Made by a program: the position numbers and the translations under genes
In this document: in pieces, positions 24,801 to 37,575 of the stretch
How positions within the stretch are numbered: the stretch's first letter is position 1
Layout of the letters: each line of letters begins with the position of its first letter
From: Rotaria sordida
Lineage: Eukaryota > Rotifera > Eurotatoria > Philodinida > Philodinidae
DNA: 64,000 nt
NCBI GenBank assembly: GCA_905250125.1
Contig: CAJNOL010001210.1
Coordinates: 1 to 64,000, forward strand
Direction: 5' to 3'
The notes under the pieces: model-generated
The model's input: the letters and a program-made list of their open reading frames with translations, nothing else
Told to the model about the DNA's origin: nothing
The model's database searches: none

Positions 24801-27800
24801 GTCTTGAAAGTTTATTAAGACGAGTAATTTATATATGGGTATAAGTAAGATTAATTTCGATTTCTTTTGAAATGTTAGCATAAATTACTAAAATCTATCT
24901 TTAAAGGGCAATGCGCGTCGGCTTTTTAAGAATTGATGATGATTAAAATTCTTTGTCCTTAGTTGAATCGTTATAAATTAGCCATTGAAAATCAAACTAA
25001 AGCATTTAAATATTCAGTGGAAAATAACTGGAAATAATAATAATAATGTGTTAAATTGTTTCATAATTACTGTAAAATTACTAAACAAAAAAAAAAAAAG
25101 AAGAAAAACTCCTTCCTTTCTATCAATAATGATTATATCATAAATAAAAAGAAAGATTCAAATAAAGAAATTTAAAAAAAAAAGTGAATATATATTTTAT
25201 TAAACACAATTTTTCATGATTACTCAGAATAGGAACTCATTGATTATTTGCAAACATTTATAAGTGACATATTATTAAAGAACAATTGTAAATTAGTTTT
25301 AATTCTGTTAATTTAATATCTATTCAAATATTAAGATTGTTGTTTTTTTTCCTAAAAGTAAAGACAACTAGAAGATTTTCATCCTCGAATGAGATAATAG
25401 GTGGACACCACCTTCGTTGTGGCTACAATCAAATTGATGCGGTCTCAACTTAGTAAAACTTCGTACTCTGTTATATTTATGTTTGAGTTTGTTTGCTTAT
25501 TAATGAAGATAATCAAAATGATATTTGAGAACAATCGGCTTAAACCAAAAGGAAAAACAAAAAAAAGAATTTTTAATAATATTTTAAAGATATCATATAA
25601 AATTTTAGACCTAGATTTCGAATATATCCAATTGAACTTTCACTTAATTTTGTTAGCAATTAAGATTGAATCAACTTAGATTTCAAATTATTTTCGAAAC
25701 TATAGAATTACATAGGAAAGAACAATTCTGATAGTATCATCTGCTAACATCATACTTCCGAATAAGTAAAAATAAAAAGAGAATATTAGAGAACATCGAG
25801 GATTTTAGTACCTATATAAAATTTTTATTATATTTGTGAAGTTAATTAGCTACAATTTATCATATCAAACAACTATCAATGAAGTGCTTATAATTAACAA
25901 AAGAACTTTTTTTTTTTTTTTTTGAGAGTCAAAAGGTTTTTTTGCTATTCTGTTTCTTTTTAAAGTAAGTTTCCGGAATGTATAATTTTGAAAGTAGAGG
26001 ACCACCTTTATAGAAAAAAACAAAAATATCACATTTTAATACAATGAAATTTCAATAACAACAACGACTCCTCTAAGAGTTTGATCAGTAATGAAAAGAT
26101 AATTGTCTTGACCGATAAAATAATCCAGAGACAGATATTTTGATTGAAACATATGTAAATATTATTGACATTATCAAACGATTTTTTTTCTTTTAATAAA
26201 AATAATTATTATTAAATAGTGGGGAGGTTTTTTTTTTATAATCTTTCTTTTAGTTTGGAATATGCACAAAAGCAACAAGAAACAGATGGAATAAATCCAA
26301 CGACGCCAATCAATCTTTCAGGTAAAGATAAATGTAACAATCTATTAATATAAATTCTAACAAGAATTAAGAAGATATATGATTGATTTTTAATTTGTTC
26401 CGTTTCATTCAATTTATTAAGTAATATTATCAATAGATAACAAAACATCAATTACCTCCGCCTCGCTCTCTCTCTCTCTCTCCTCTCTTATGTGCATTTT
26501 AGTTTGACGTTTTTCTCTATTCCATGCACACACGCATACGTTTATAAGATGATGTTGTTAGTAGGCCTTTTAACGCTGTATCGATTATTGATGTAGAACA
26601 GATTTTTTTTTTTTTTTTTTGATTTAGTCATAGAATGAGTGGGTGCGAACGATAATTACTTATTCCAAGTACTTGATCGTTCGATCGCCGTCATCAACAC
26701 TTTGATCTGTCTTGTATATATGCATATATAACTTATGAAAATGTTGCTTAATCGTTAAAAAAAATCAAACATGTTAATTTGAAGACTGCAATCCGAGATA
26801 ATCGAATTAGTAGTATTCTGTTCTAACGTCAATTAAGCTAGAAAGTTTATTTTTAACATTGTTCAAACAATAAAATAAAACTATATATATATATATATAT
26901 ACATTTGCTTCTTTTTTTTTTTTTATTTTATTTTAACGAACACAATTGTATATTATGAATAAAAGTTAATCGGAAAGTATTGTTATTCTTATTGACGAGA
27001 AAAAAAAAGACAGAAAGAGAAAGAGAGAGAGAAAGAATAAAGAAAAGTTTTGACTTAAATTAGCATTGCTTTGATTTCCACAACATTTCCTTTACTAATT
27101 TTTCCGGTATTTGATCTTTTTTACAAAATGCATACAAGCGAAAAAGTAAATATGAATAATAATAATAACAATAATAGAAAATAGATTTTTGAACTAAATT
27201 TTATGCAAAAAAACAAAAATTAGACATTAGTTAGATATAAGTGAATTAGAAATGAAATTGTCTTTTTGCATAATCAATGGATGTATATGGAAATAGAAGA
27301 AAAAAAAAAAGAAAAAGAAAAAGAAAAAAAGAGAAACTGAATTTTCTCTTGAACTACGCTCTCTTATTCATCATCAGTTGTCGTTCATCGATTTCGTCAA
27401 GTGTAAGAGGAGAGCGTGCATCTTTTCTTGTCAAGCATGCTTCTTTCTCATGATGTCAATTATTGATTTTAGATGTCTTCCTTTTCGAATTATTCCGGAA
27501 CGGATCTGCTCTTCTCTTCCTTCTTCTTTTTTTTTTTTTTTTTTTTGTATATTTATATGTATGTAATATAGAAAGCATTTGTCTTATGATAACAAACATA
27601 GAAGTATCTATGTCACTTGTCTACAAATGAATATTGTTTTGCGTACAAAACTATGTATATCTATATTTGACCTTAATGTTGAGGTTTATATAAAATGTGT
27701 TATAATATCAATGTATGTTGACCTATATTCATATATGATAACTAAGTATTTGATCGTGTTCTTTCAAAATATTGAAGAAGAGAAAAAGAGAAAGTCATTT

Positions 27801-29380
27801 TTGATCATGTTCGTACTTGAATAAGAAAACTCTAGAGGTAATATTTGGTATTTTATATTGAGAAGCGTGCAATTATTTAAGATAATCTGATAATAGTCTC
27901 TCTGGGTATAGAATGATGAAGAAGAGAGAATAAGATGGTGATCATAATGATTTTTTTTGCTGTTACTGCTTCCTGCATATGCGAGTGCGTTTTACACTGT
28001 CTCAGGAGACAAATGAATAGTACGTAAAGGCGTGTTGTCGTCAGCATCTACTATCATCACCAGCATGTTGAATGATTTGCTATGTTGATAATAACACCAT
28101 TGCTATCGTCATCTTTCTCTAGTGCTAACAAAGATATAGAGATGTATATATATATATATATATGTCTATGTAAAACCATTGTTTGAGAGCAATGTGTGTA
28201 TCCGATCGAATAAGTCAGATTTGGTAAGAAGCTTTTCAAGGATTTTTCTTCTTTCTTTTCTTTATATTGACTAAATAAAAAAAAAATGTATCGATTAACT
28301 TTGTGAATAATTGTCATTCAGTTGTATTGAGAAGAAAGAAACAAAAGAAAAGAATTTCTTTCTTTTTTTTTTTTTTTTTTTTTTTTATATCGTTCATTCA
28401 ACCGAAAATAATCGACAACGAAATACGATATTTATTTTCTTCATTCATTTTAAGAATTTTCTTATTATGATTACATATTAGAAATCGTTTTTCTTTTTTT
28501 TTTTGTTCTTATTTAGAAAATTTTTAAATATAAGAATTTGATGTATTTACTTTGAGAGAAATAGAATATATAAAAAGAATGAGAAAGAAATAAAATAGTT
28601 CATTTTTTTGGATTGATTATTTAATTTTATTCATTTAAACATGTCCCTAACAGTAAAATTCAATCATTATCATGTTCTTTCTTATTATTTAATGTTGTCA
28701 TATTGATCTGTAAAACTTCTTTTCTTTCTTCTCTTATCCTATATTCATTTTATTACTCAAACACAAATACTTTGTCGTTATGATTTGTCTGGTTTATCTT
28801 ATATTGACAATCTCAAACATTACTAAAAAGAAAAGAAAGCAAAAGAGAATCAACATAAATGAGAACATAGATTTTTGTTGTTAATTTTTTCTTTACATAT
28901 ATATATATATATATATGCGTGTTTGAAAAGAAAGAAATGTTTGTATTTGCTAATTAATAAATGAAATCTTTCTGTTTCTTGGACAACAACTACGCACACA
29001 TTTATTATAAATTTTCAAAAGTGGGCATAGGTTGCACTTGTAAACATATAAGCATAGAAAGACCATCAATTTTAAATTCTTATTTGAAATGACAGAAGAA
29101 GAAAAAAAATAAAAAAGAAAAAAGGGAAAAAAAAAGAAGAGAATAATTAATGCGTACTACCGCTATTACAACCTGATCATTCGACGTTCTCATTTTTCTC
29201 TCTCTCTCTCTCTGTTCTCACTCGTCAATCACTTTCTCTCGCTTGTGCAATCACACACACACATACAATCATAATAATATGTTCTCGCTACACATACAAC
29301 GCGCGCTTATGCCTTGTTCTTTGTTCAAAATTTTCCTTCCCTCTTTTTCTATGTTATTGCTGTCTTCTGATCATTCAAAG

Positions 29381-29417
<37 letters not shown>

Positions 29418-32081
29418 TAGAAGAAAAGAAATCTGTGTGCAAATTACTCAAATCTTTTATGAATGAACGCATAAGGGCGAAAAAGGGAAAACTCGTTGTT
29501 TCCATACACTCGTCATTTTCTCTTCTCTCTCTCTCTCTCTTATTATTCATTGCTCCTATTTATTCTTACTTGTATTGATTGTCTTGAGTTTTAGAATTCT
29601 GTAAAAAGAAATAAAAAAAACAAACATACAAACTACTATAACTGTAATCGAATAGGCTATACACAGGTAGAAATATATATTTGTCAATTAGAACATCTCG
29701 TCTTTTTTTTTTCTTGCAAAACATCATGTTATGTTTCATTTCTTTAATATGCTCATTTATTACTTACTACTTTTCTTCGTATTTTTTCGAGAGGTCTATT
29801 GTTATTCTGTTCAAATGATGAACAGTAAGAAGGAAGCCTTTCTTTTTTTGTTTCATTCCCTTTCTGTCTCTATTACATGGGTACAATAAATTTGTCTTTA
29901 GATCTGAAACCTTGTCGAACAAGTCGATTGTTGCTAGTGAACAATAATAATAATAATAAAGACATTGAACAGCAACATCAACATTTGACTCGATTTGAAC
30001 TAGACGGTCTACAAACATTATGTTCTCTCTTACGCAAATTAAAAGACAAATCGATCCCGGAAGATCTTATTCAACCACAACAACTTTTAGAATCAATGGA
30101 GGTAAATTAAAATAGAAGTTTTTTTTTTTTTTCTTTTTTAGTGTTTCTATACGGAAAGAAAATCGTTTCCAAGAAAGAGAGAAAAAGAAAAACATTTATA
30201 AAGATTGTTATTTGATTCTTTGTATATGTAGGAAAATCTATCATTTATATCTTATCTATTTTTAATAATTTTTTTATTTAAAAATCTGATCAATAAAAAA
30301 AAAAAAAGAAAAATGTCTATATATCCTATGAAAAAAGACATTTACACAAATAAAAAAAAAAGTCATTTGACCTCTCATTCTTTCTTTTTGTATTTCTTCT
30401 TCGTTTTTTTGAAACCTTGTATCATAATATAAATATAATCTAATCTTTAATCGTAGCGTCTTCTTATTGATCATGCTTCTGATGATTCTCAATTATCAAT
30501 AACTGGTCAATCGATAATTCATTATAACTATAATCATCAATATTCATTTGATACAACAACTAACAATCAAGTAAGCTAAAAAATAACAAACAACGTAGAC
30601 ATACATGTACATAAAGTCGGCGGAGCTCTAAATAAACTATTACAAAAGTCATGTTAATTTAAATGTTATTTTTTTTTCTTTTTGTTATTCTTTTCATTTG
30701 TGATATAATATACTTCTTTATATATTTAAGAACGAAACGGAGACTTTTCGAGGCATTAAACGTAAAAATCCTGATAATAATAATATGCAACAATCATCAT
30801 TTCATCATCATCAACATCATCAACATCATCAACATCTTCATCCTTCTCATCAATATGATACATTATCAATGCAACAACCAACTACAAATGTTGTTACATT
30901 ACATCCATCAACAACTGTTTTATTAAGTGGACCATTAGCTAGTTCAAATTCATCAAATTATTATCCTACACCTCATCCTCCTCCTCCTCCTCCTCCTCCT
31001 CCTCCACAACAACAACAACATTATGCTAATAATTATAATCAATATAATCCAACAAAATCACCAACACAACAACATTATCAAACAGATAAAAATACGACTG
31101 CAAAAGATCGACATAAACGTGTTCGGTATATTTCAAAATTTGAATAATATATATTTCAAATCGATGTTTTCTTTTTTTGTTTTGTTATTAGATGTAAACA
31201 ATGTGAACCATGTTGTCGAGATGATTGTTCTGAATGTGTACATTGTAAAGATATGCCAAAATTTGGTGGTGTTGGAAAAATGAAACAATGTTGTTTAACA
31301 AAACAATGTATTGCACCAATATTACCATCAACAGCAACATGTCAAATTTGTTTAAAAAAGAAAGGTTCAAGAAAATTATCACAATTAAAACCAGAAGAAA
31401 TACTTTATGAATGTGAACGTTGTATGGAAATTCATCATTTACCATGTTTTCATGTATGTTTATAATTTATTTGAAAACAAAAAAAAAAAAAATAATTTTT
31501 GTTTTGAAAATTCTTAGACTTCTCAGTCTGATACATCTACAAATGAAGGTGTATTTAGTGATGATATACCTGAAACATGGTTATGTCCAAAATGTATTAC
31601 AGCTAATACACCTGAACCTCCATTGTATAAATTACGACCTATTGTTCGACGAACATTAGTTACAACAAATAAAGGTAAAAATGGACTTATTGAATTACCA
31701 TATTCAGATCCTTCACAACAACAACATCATATTTTACAACAACAACAACAACAACAACAGCAACAGCAACAGCAACAACATTATCATATGTATGGAGCAA
31801 ATGTAAATACGAATTTACATTATACAGATTCGTATGAAATTATGGAAAATGAAGCAAAAAAAGTGAGAGAAAATATTTGATGATTATTTTTAAAATTATG
31901 TTTGTTTTTTTTTAAGCGTCGTCTTTATGCAAGTATGTATACAACAAATGGAAATATTGATTCATCTGGTATAACAACCAATCCATCGTCAACAATGAGT
32001 AATAATCTTGTTGCTCTTGATGATCTTTCACAATCATTGAATGATTCGGATTTATATATTCCACAAATGTTTGCTGTTTAA
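18850..32081 (+). CDS. KDM2: KDM2-type histone H3K36 demethylase (JmjC + CXXC + PHD), lacking F-box/LRR
   Basis: KDM2 proteins demethylate H3K36 and bind unmethylated CpG DNA. Exons: 18850-18879, 21604-21754, 21923-22227, 22280-22392, 22452-22504, 22565-22985, 26254-26321, 29902-30101, 30457-30570, 30731-31125, 31192-31453, 31518-31862, 31917-32081; 873 residues, every phase fits. N-terminus RRLRTRVKKNY plus an acidic run resembles KDM2A. The JmjC domain has Fe(II) ligands H214, D216 (FTDFHIDM) and H288 (PSGWIHAVYT). A KDM2-type helical motif HLTRFELDGL lies near residue 410. After a His/Pro/Gln-rich linker come the CXXC finger (618-656, with KFGGVGKMKQ) and the PHD finger (667-730, ending WLCPKC). 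Human KDM2 continues with an F-box and LRRs; here the protein ends about 140 residues after the PHD. Introns of 2.7, 3.3 and 3.6 kb are unusual for this window. The 68-nt exon at 26254 is inferred from splice sites and phase. Confidence 0.85.
20797..21217. mobile_element. hAT-like non-autonomous element in KDM2 intron 1
   Basis: The left end AGGGATGACAATTTAC matches the complement of the right end (AGGGTGATCATTTTAC). Flanking 8-mers TCGAATTT (20789-20796) and CCGAATTT (21218-21225) differ at one base, as an aged 8-bp hAT target duplication would. The interior has repeated CCGGTT-containing words and is more GC-rich than the intron around it. No open reading frame. Confidence 0.55.
23037..23094 (+). 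other. possible alternative last exon of KDM2 (JmjC-only isoform)
   Basis: After the donor at 22986, an acceptor (atctctag) at 23036 would join TG|G in phase. It would add KLSASCFVTKEFWQKSHS and stop at 23092-23094, giving a short JmjC-only protein. The competing join to 26254 keeps the CXXC and PHD domains. Codon use alone cannot decide; it may be chance. Confidence 0.3.
23166..23817. mobile_element. palindromic Tc1/mariner-type MITE in KDM2 intron 6
   Basis: The arms 23166-23476 and 23511-23817 are reverse complements over about 300 bp, at roughly nine bases in ten. The loop is about 34 nt. The left end is TA followed by CAGTGGTGGAAAAAAG; the right end is CTTTTTTCCATCACTTG, diverged at the tip, so the right TA is not clear. 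Both arms, read inward, contain the same short frame (TRLLKNRTRDIFQVLEDF), which is why opposite-strand frames here look alike. No transposase. Confidence 0.8.
24358..24707. mobile_element. possible short inverted-repeat element
   Basis: CATAGATGATACTGGC at 24358 faces the complement of GCCGGTTTCATCTATG ending at 24707. The interior has several CCGGT/CGGTC words like the hAT-like element in intron 1. No target duplication found. Lies in the large KDM2 intron. Confidence 0.3.
24708..29901. other. large KDM2 intronic region with simple repeats
   Basis: Apart from the short exon at 26254-26321 this stretch is A/T-rich with many microsatellites: TA runs near 26884, 28146 and 28895, CT/GA runs near 26465, 29199 and 29384, and long T or A tracts. 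The frames in it are low-complexity and not supported as genes. Confidence 0.5.
29384..29412. repeat. (GA)n microsatellite
   Basis: Uninterrupted GA dinucleotide run inside the last large KDM2 intron; CT runs lie on either side at about 29199-29212 and 29523-29540. Confidence 0.85.
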
Positions 32082-33077
32082 TAAATTTCCTCTTTTTTTC
32101 TTTTTTTCTTCTTCTGTCTCTCTCTCTTTTGCTTGTGATAGTTATCATTCATTCCTCTTTTTCAAAATCAGGCTACGAGCAGATACCCCGGTGTATGTGC
32201 ATGAAGTATAAAAAAAAAAAAAAGAGACAAACATAGAGAGAGAGGGAAATCGTGTATTTGCTTTTCATTTTTATTTACTATTCATTGTTTTGTTTTTTTT
32301 TTTTTCGTCAGTCATTTCTGTCTCGTCTTTTTTTTTTTTTCTTCTGTACTTATAACTTGTTCAGTTTTTCAAGATAAAGACAGATGGAGAAACAACATAT
32401 TTAAATTTTAAGATGTCAAAATGAATATATAATTTGACACGCAATAACATTATTCATTGATAAAAAAAAAAAAAAATTTGTTTTATTTGTTTGACTGAAC
32501 TTTCATTTAAAATGCATTGTTTAAACATTTTCCTTACTTTTCTCCTTCAAAGACAAAAAAAAAAAATTTAATCAATGATTAATTATCAAAATCTAGTTAT
32601 GTTGATTCACAAAAAAAAAAGAAAAAATTTAAAAGAAGATAAAAAAAAAAACCCATTGATTGGCAATTTTATTGCACTAAAGTATATTTGTTTTTGAATA
32701 TTTCATATGACATTTATTGACAGAGATATAATTGATTTTTTTTTATATTCTACTAAAAAAAAAAAAAAAAAAAAAGGAAGAAGAAAATCGTTCTTTCATG
32801 TTCTTTCATCTAAATTAGAAGTACTTTTAACGTTAATGTGTATTCAATTAAATCTCGAACTCTTGACAGTCAATTAAACAATAGATATTCTATATCTTTT
32901 ACTTAATTCAAATGAAATTATTTCAATGAGCTACTAAATTTTAATAAAATGTAAACAAAAGAAATCTAGTTTATACAGTGAAATGATAGAATTTTTTTGT
33001 CAAATGAATGTTTATTAATAAAAATATTGTTCATTGTACTTTTATGATATTTTATTTTTAATGATGCCGATACATCT
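32082..33077. other. intergenic between KDM2 and the Gln/Cys-rich gene
   Basis: The convergent 3' flanks of the two genes: T- and A-rich tracts, CT runs at 32118-32126 and a long A run at 32756-32774. No gene recognised. Confidence 0.5.
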
Positions 33078-33408
33078 TCAAAAATGTGTTATTATTTGGC
33101 CAATATCTTTATAACCATAAGCATTTTGTGCCAACATTGAACATTGTTGTTGAGAATAACATAAATATGGTGATGTTTGTTGTCGTCCGGGATAATATAA
33201 TTGTTGAGAATATAATGAATTAAATGTTGGATGTCGTTGTTTTTGTTGTTGTTGTTGATAACAATTAGGAAAACAAGTATTATTATAACATGAATAGGTT
33301 GAACATTGTTGGGACTAAAATAAATTTCAATTATAATATTTTCATATTAAACAAAATTTTTACTTGTGGTAAAAGACTAGAACATTGTTGTTGTGGAAAG
33401 AATTGCAT
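33078..33408 (-). CDS. small Gln/Cys/Tyr-rich protein of unknown function
   Basis: Two exons, 33408-33364 and 33314-33078, join in phase after CCA CAA to give 93 residues. The sequence is rich in Gln, Cys and Tyr. A motif QQCS or QQQCS recurs three times (near residues 7, 17 and 75), and Cys residues are spaced through CSTYSCYNNTCFPNCY. There is no signal peptide or membrane helix, so it is probably intracellular, where free Cys would more likely bind metal or partners than form disulphides (inference). A TATA box 58-66 nt upstream supports it as a real transcription unit. I recognise no family. Confidence 0.6.
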
Positions 33409-33466
33409 TGTTTGATGTATAATATGTATATGATACAGAAATGTTTTTTTATAATAAAAATATTGC

Positions 33467-33475
33467 CTTTATATA
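33467..33475 (-). promoter_or_regulatory. TATA box of the Gln/Cys-rich gene
   Basis: On the - strand it reads CTATATAAAGGC, a strong TATA match, about 60 nt before the ATG at 33408. No splice acceptor lies between them, so the leader is short and unspliced. Confidence 0.6.
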
Positions 33476-34364
33476 GTCGAACTTTGATAATTATTATATG
33501 AAAATGATAAGGTCAAAGGTTATTTTTTTATTGCTATTAGCAATTTCACTTTTTATCAAATAAAATATATTAATCATGATGTTCGATATTAAGTGTGAGA
33601 ACAATCTTTAATATATACACATATATGAATTTGATATAATTGAGTGAGATAAAAATCTCTGATAAAGTATTGATGACACATTTTTTGACAAAAAGACGAA
33701 ACAAATGATCATGACAAAAAATTTAAGATAAATAAGAAATTTATTTTATGTGTTAATGAATAATAGAAATCACGAGCAAATATTAAAAATAACATTGTTT
33801 ACATAATTGAAATATTCAAATCAATCGTGCAGAACGATCATATGACACAAAAAAAAAAATTGTTATTTTAGTACATTCATATGATTTATATATTTCTCAT
33901 CTTTATTTTTTCTTCCTTTATTTAATTGATTATTTCATATTTAAATAATTAACTAACAATTAAAAGAAAATTCAATGAAATTAAATACTTAACATATTAT
34001 TCAAATTTAAAATATATTTTATTGATATTGAAAAATATTGTAATGAGAAATAAATACTTCTAAGAACTTGAAAATGGCAAAGAATATTATAATAGACATG
34101 ATCGAAAAATATAGAAAATGTCCTAAAATTTAAAATTATTTTGCACTATGAGATGCTATCTACCAATCAATTCAATACCTTCTCTACAACTAACACTAAC
34201 TGTAGGTCTGGACAGAAGGTCAGCTTGAGTTTACCGTACAAACTAATTAACCAGAAGAACAGATACATAGCACAACACATTCAGCATGCTATCGAAAAGG
34301 TGATCTGATGAAGGAATACATGTAACTGTTAATTATCGATTGAAATTATATATTTCTTGTAAAT

Positions 34365-34790
34365 AGGAATCAGTGGGAATAGAAAAATTATGAAAGAACT
34401 TCTCTCCATAGATCTTTCTAGTGGAGTTATTAGTTTTTGTCTATAACTAGATCTCTTGTTCTTCAGTATATCCGTAAAAGTTTCAATCAAAGCAGATGGT
34501 TTCTTCGCGATATATAGATTATTGAAGAAAAATTGACTTTATGACTTTCTGTGTGGTATATGATTGTTGTATTGAATATTCAATATTTCGAGAAGGAAAT
34601 ATTCGATTTGATTGAAACTTTTAGAATATGTTAAAGATCAAGAAATTTATGAGTAAAAATTGAAGTGAAAATTCCTTGTTTATATCTTGTCTAAGCTGAA
34701 AATCCGATCAAACAGTCATAACTCTTCACAAGGAAGATCTATGGAGAGAAATCTTTTTAGAATTTTTCTAGTCTCACTGAGTTTTACTTA
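34365..34790. repeat. diverged fold-back repeat
   Basis: Matching inverted blocks include ttctctccatagatctt at about 34400 against its complement at about 34733, and aaaagtttcaatcaaa at about 34470 against its complement at about 34608. Outer blocks near 34380 and 34770 also match. Likely a decayed MITE; ends not defined. Confidence 0.5.
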
Positions 34791-36694
34791 GGCAATTACT
34801 AGTTGAATACGTTTCCTCGTCAGTCATATGTATCCTATTATGACTGATTCAACTCATGTGATTCAAACAGGACAAAAACTGCTGCTAAACCGTTCGGTAT
34901 AATGTGCGCTGGACCAGTTGTATTTGCCGATAGTAATAAAAAGACTATCGGTATGCTGGCAATAAACCAAACGTAGTCTGATACTTAAACCGCCCAGCTA
35001 TGTTCAGATTTCTGTGAAACGAAAATTACCAACACATGAAAAGTCTAATTTTCTAGAAAACTTTCATAATTACTAATCTATAAGAAATAAATTCTCAGAA
35101 AATGACAGAAATTTCTTTAATATTCATATAGATAAATGAAGTTATAAGTCTATGAAATATAGAAGCTCATATCCCGAACGCTGGAATTTCGAAATGTTTC
35201 ACAACACTCTTTCTTATAAGTCAGTAATTAGAGGACACCTTTAGAAATTACATTCTTAAATGTTGACAATTCTCAAACGATCGGTCATTCAATTGTGGTA
35301 TACCGATAGTTCTTCGTCATTTATTAGTCGCCTATTGTAAATCTGAAGTGTATTATTCAATAGGACTGTAACAGCAAATGCTTTATTCGCATCTCGATTA
35401 TTATCTGTACTGAGTTCAGTTTTATTTTTAACATAAAAAAATAAAAGAAAACTCCTGTCGGATGTGAATAATCAAAATGTACAATAAATTTTCCTTGTTG
35501 ACTTGAAGCATTCGATAGAAAATCTAAGAAAAATGAATTCAATGTAAAACAGCTATTGAATAAACACTTATTACTAATCATAAAGTAAAAGCATTATAAT
35601 AAATTATATAAAAATCAAACAAAGAAATTTTTATTTCTTCGCTAATATTGTTTTTTTGGGTAATTAGATAAAATATCTCTATCGAAAAATGATATCATTT
35701 TGCGATGTTTTATTCAATTCAATGTTTTCTTTCTTTTCTGCTAAATTCTGTTTAATACATAACAATAGAAATCTTGTGAAATATACCAGATGGTAGAGTA
35801 AATTAAGATTAAATAAATATATTCAATCTATTATATTAATTTTCTATGCAATAATATTTTGAATTCAATATGTCTTAAGATTTAGTTAATTATGAAAACA
35901 TATTAAACACAAGAAAAACTCTTGATGCTTTTGAAATATTAACAACAATGAGAACGAATAATGATTTATATAACAAACACAAGTTTCTGAGAATGAATGA
36001 TTAAAATAAAAAAAAAAACATAGAATCACTTCAAAATTCTATTCAATCTTTATACTTATAAATCAAAGCTTTTGCTTTTTTTTTCTATTATTTGTTTTAA
36101 TAACAAGCCGGAAAATTAAAACCTCACAAAAGAATTCAACGACTTTTATCTTCAATTTGTATATCATTTAATATATATTCTTTAGTTTCCGATTTTATTT
36201 TATATCGTTTGCATTTAAAGATGCAAAAACACTCGAAATCTTAGAATAAGATACTACAATTATTTACAGTAAAATTCCTATAAAAAATAAGTTTATTCTA
36301 TTTATAAAAATAAAAATTTTTCCAGACAATTCAGTTTCATTCAAAAGAGTTATTACCTCAAAATCTCAAATTGTTTATATAGATTTGTTCAAATTCAAAT
36401 AGCGAGAATTTTATGTCAAATCTATTTTGGATTGAATGCATCCCATATCTAGAGATGTACAGTTGCAGTTTACTGACTACCACGAATTAGTGCACGGTAA
36501 AGCATTGAAACACACTGCTACAAAAAGAATAGACTTTGATAGAGTTAATATCTTAATGTTGCAGCAAACACGAATGTCAGTGTAATCGGTGACTCATTGT
36601 TTAGTATTGACACTAATACTAAACATTTCTACCACTATCTACGCTTGTTCAATCAAGATGGAGAATAAATATATCAGTTTTTTTTATAGGCTAG

Positions 36695-37575
36695 TATTTA
36701 TTTGAACAATAATAATATTGGAATGGGCAGTAATTAAAATACAATTTAGCAATAAAAAAAAACTTTATTTGAGTAATTTTATATTCTTAAATGTGCAATA
36801 ATTAAGTCGTTTAGTAGAAGTAGTAATTTCATATTTTAGCAATAAAACTACATTATTTTATATGAATTAGAGAAATAAAAAAGTTATTTTACAATTGAAA
36901 AAAATGAAAAAGCAATATATTATTGTGTGAATAAAGCTTTTTTTGCTTTAGATGGTCTGCCTCTTTTTATATTTTATTTTATAAAAATAAAAAAATACGT
37001 ATTTGTATATATAAATGAATTCATATTGCCCTTTGTTAACAGGTGATTGATCTAACAGATCAATACTGAACTACTGCTTTGTCATAGAAACGGTAACTAT
37101 ATATATATATGAATGAGCCAGGAAAAAACCAAATATCCTAGAAAGAAAACATGACGAAGAAGGAAATATACCTGAACAACATCAAGAGAAGAGAAATATT
37201 CAAGTGAGAGAAAGAAAACAAAAGATATATGTATATATCGGAGTTGATTTCAAAAATTCGGTACCCTTTTAAAGGTGACTGATTGAATTTAAAGGTCAAC
37301 TAGTTGATTTTGAAATATTTTAAAGTCAACTTCGACATATATGTGTCGTCACTTGCTATCTGTACGACATCATAGACATGAAAAAGATATATAAACGAGT
37401 CACGCTATAACGCCCTTTTTATATAAAATCTACCTTATATAAAATTTACTTTTAATTTAAATAAATTATTGTTCATTCAGTATAATTATTGCTCATTCCA
37501 TATAATTATTGCTAAATTTCATTACTGCTCATTTTATTTTGTTTTATTGCTAAATATCATTATTGCTCAATTAAA
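36695..37575. repeat. inverted pair of AGCAATAA-rich repeat clusters
   Basis: The left cluster (36695-36850) has attggaatgggcagtaat and tttagcaataaaa. The right cluster (about 37460-37575) has their complements as a degenerate tandem of units like attattgctcattccata and attgctaaatttc. The arrangement suggests a long decayed inverted-repeat element with tandem sub-repeats. Confidence 0.45.

Noticed and set aside
29243..29578. 111-codon plus frame.
   Set aside because: Mostly translated GA/CT microsatellites inside a KDM2 intron.
22986..29879. KDM2 region as two separate genes (JmjC gene and CXXC-PHD gene).
   Set aside because: A short exon at 26254-26321 joins both halves in the correct phase, and the CXXC half begins with KDM2-specific HLTRFELDGL, so one gene is simpler.
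35357..35581. 74-codon minus frame containing FLSNASSQQGKFIVHFDYSHPTG.
   Set aside because: One exon-like stretch with splice-like borders, but no partner exons, promoter or domain.
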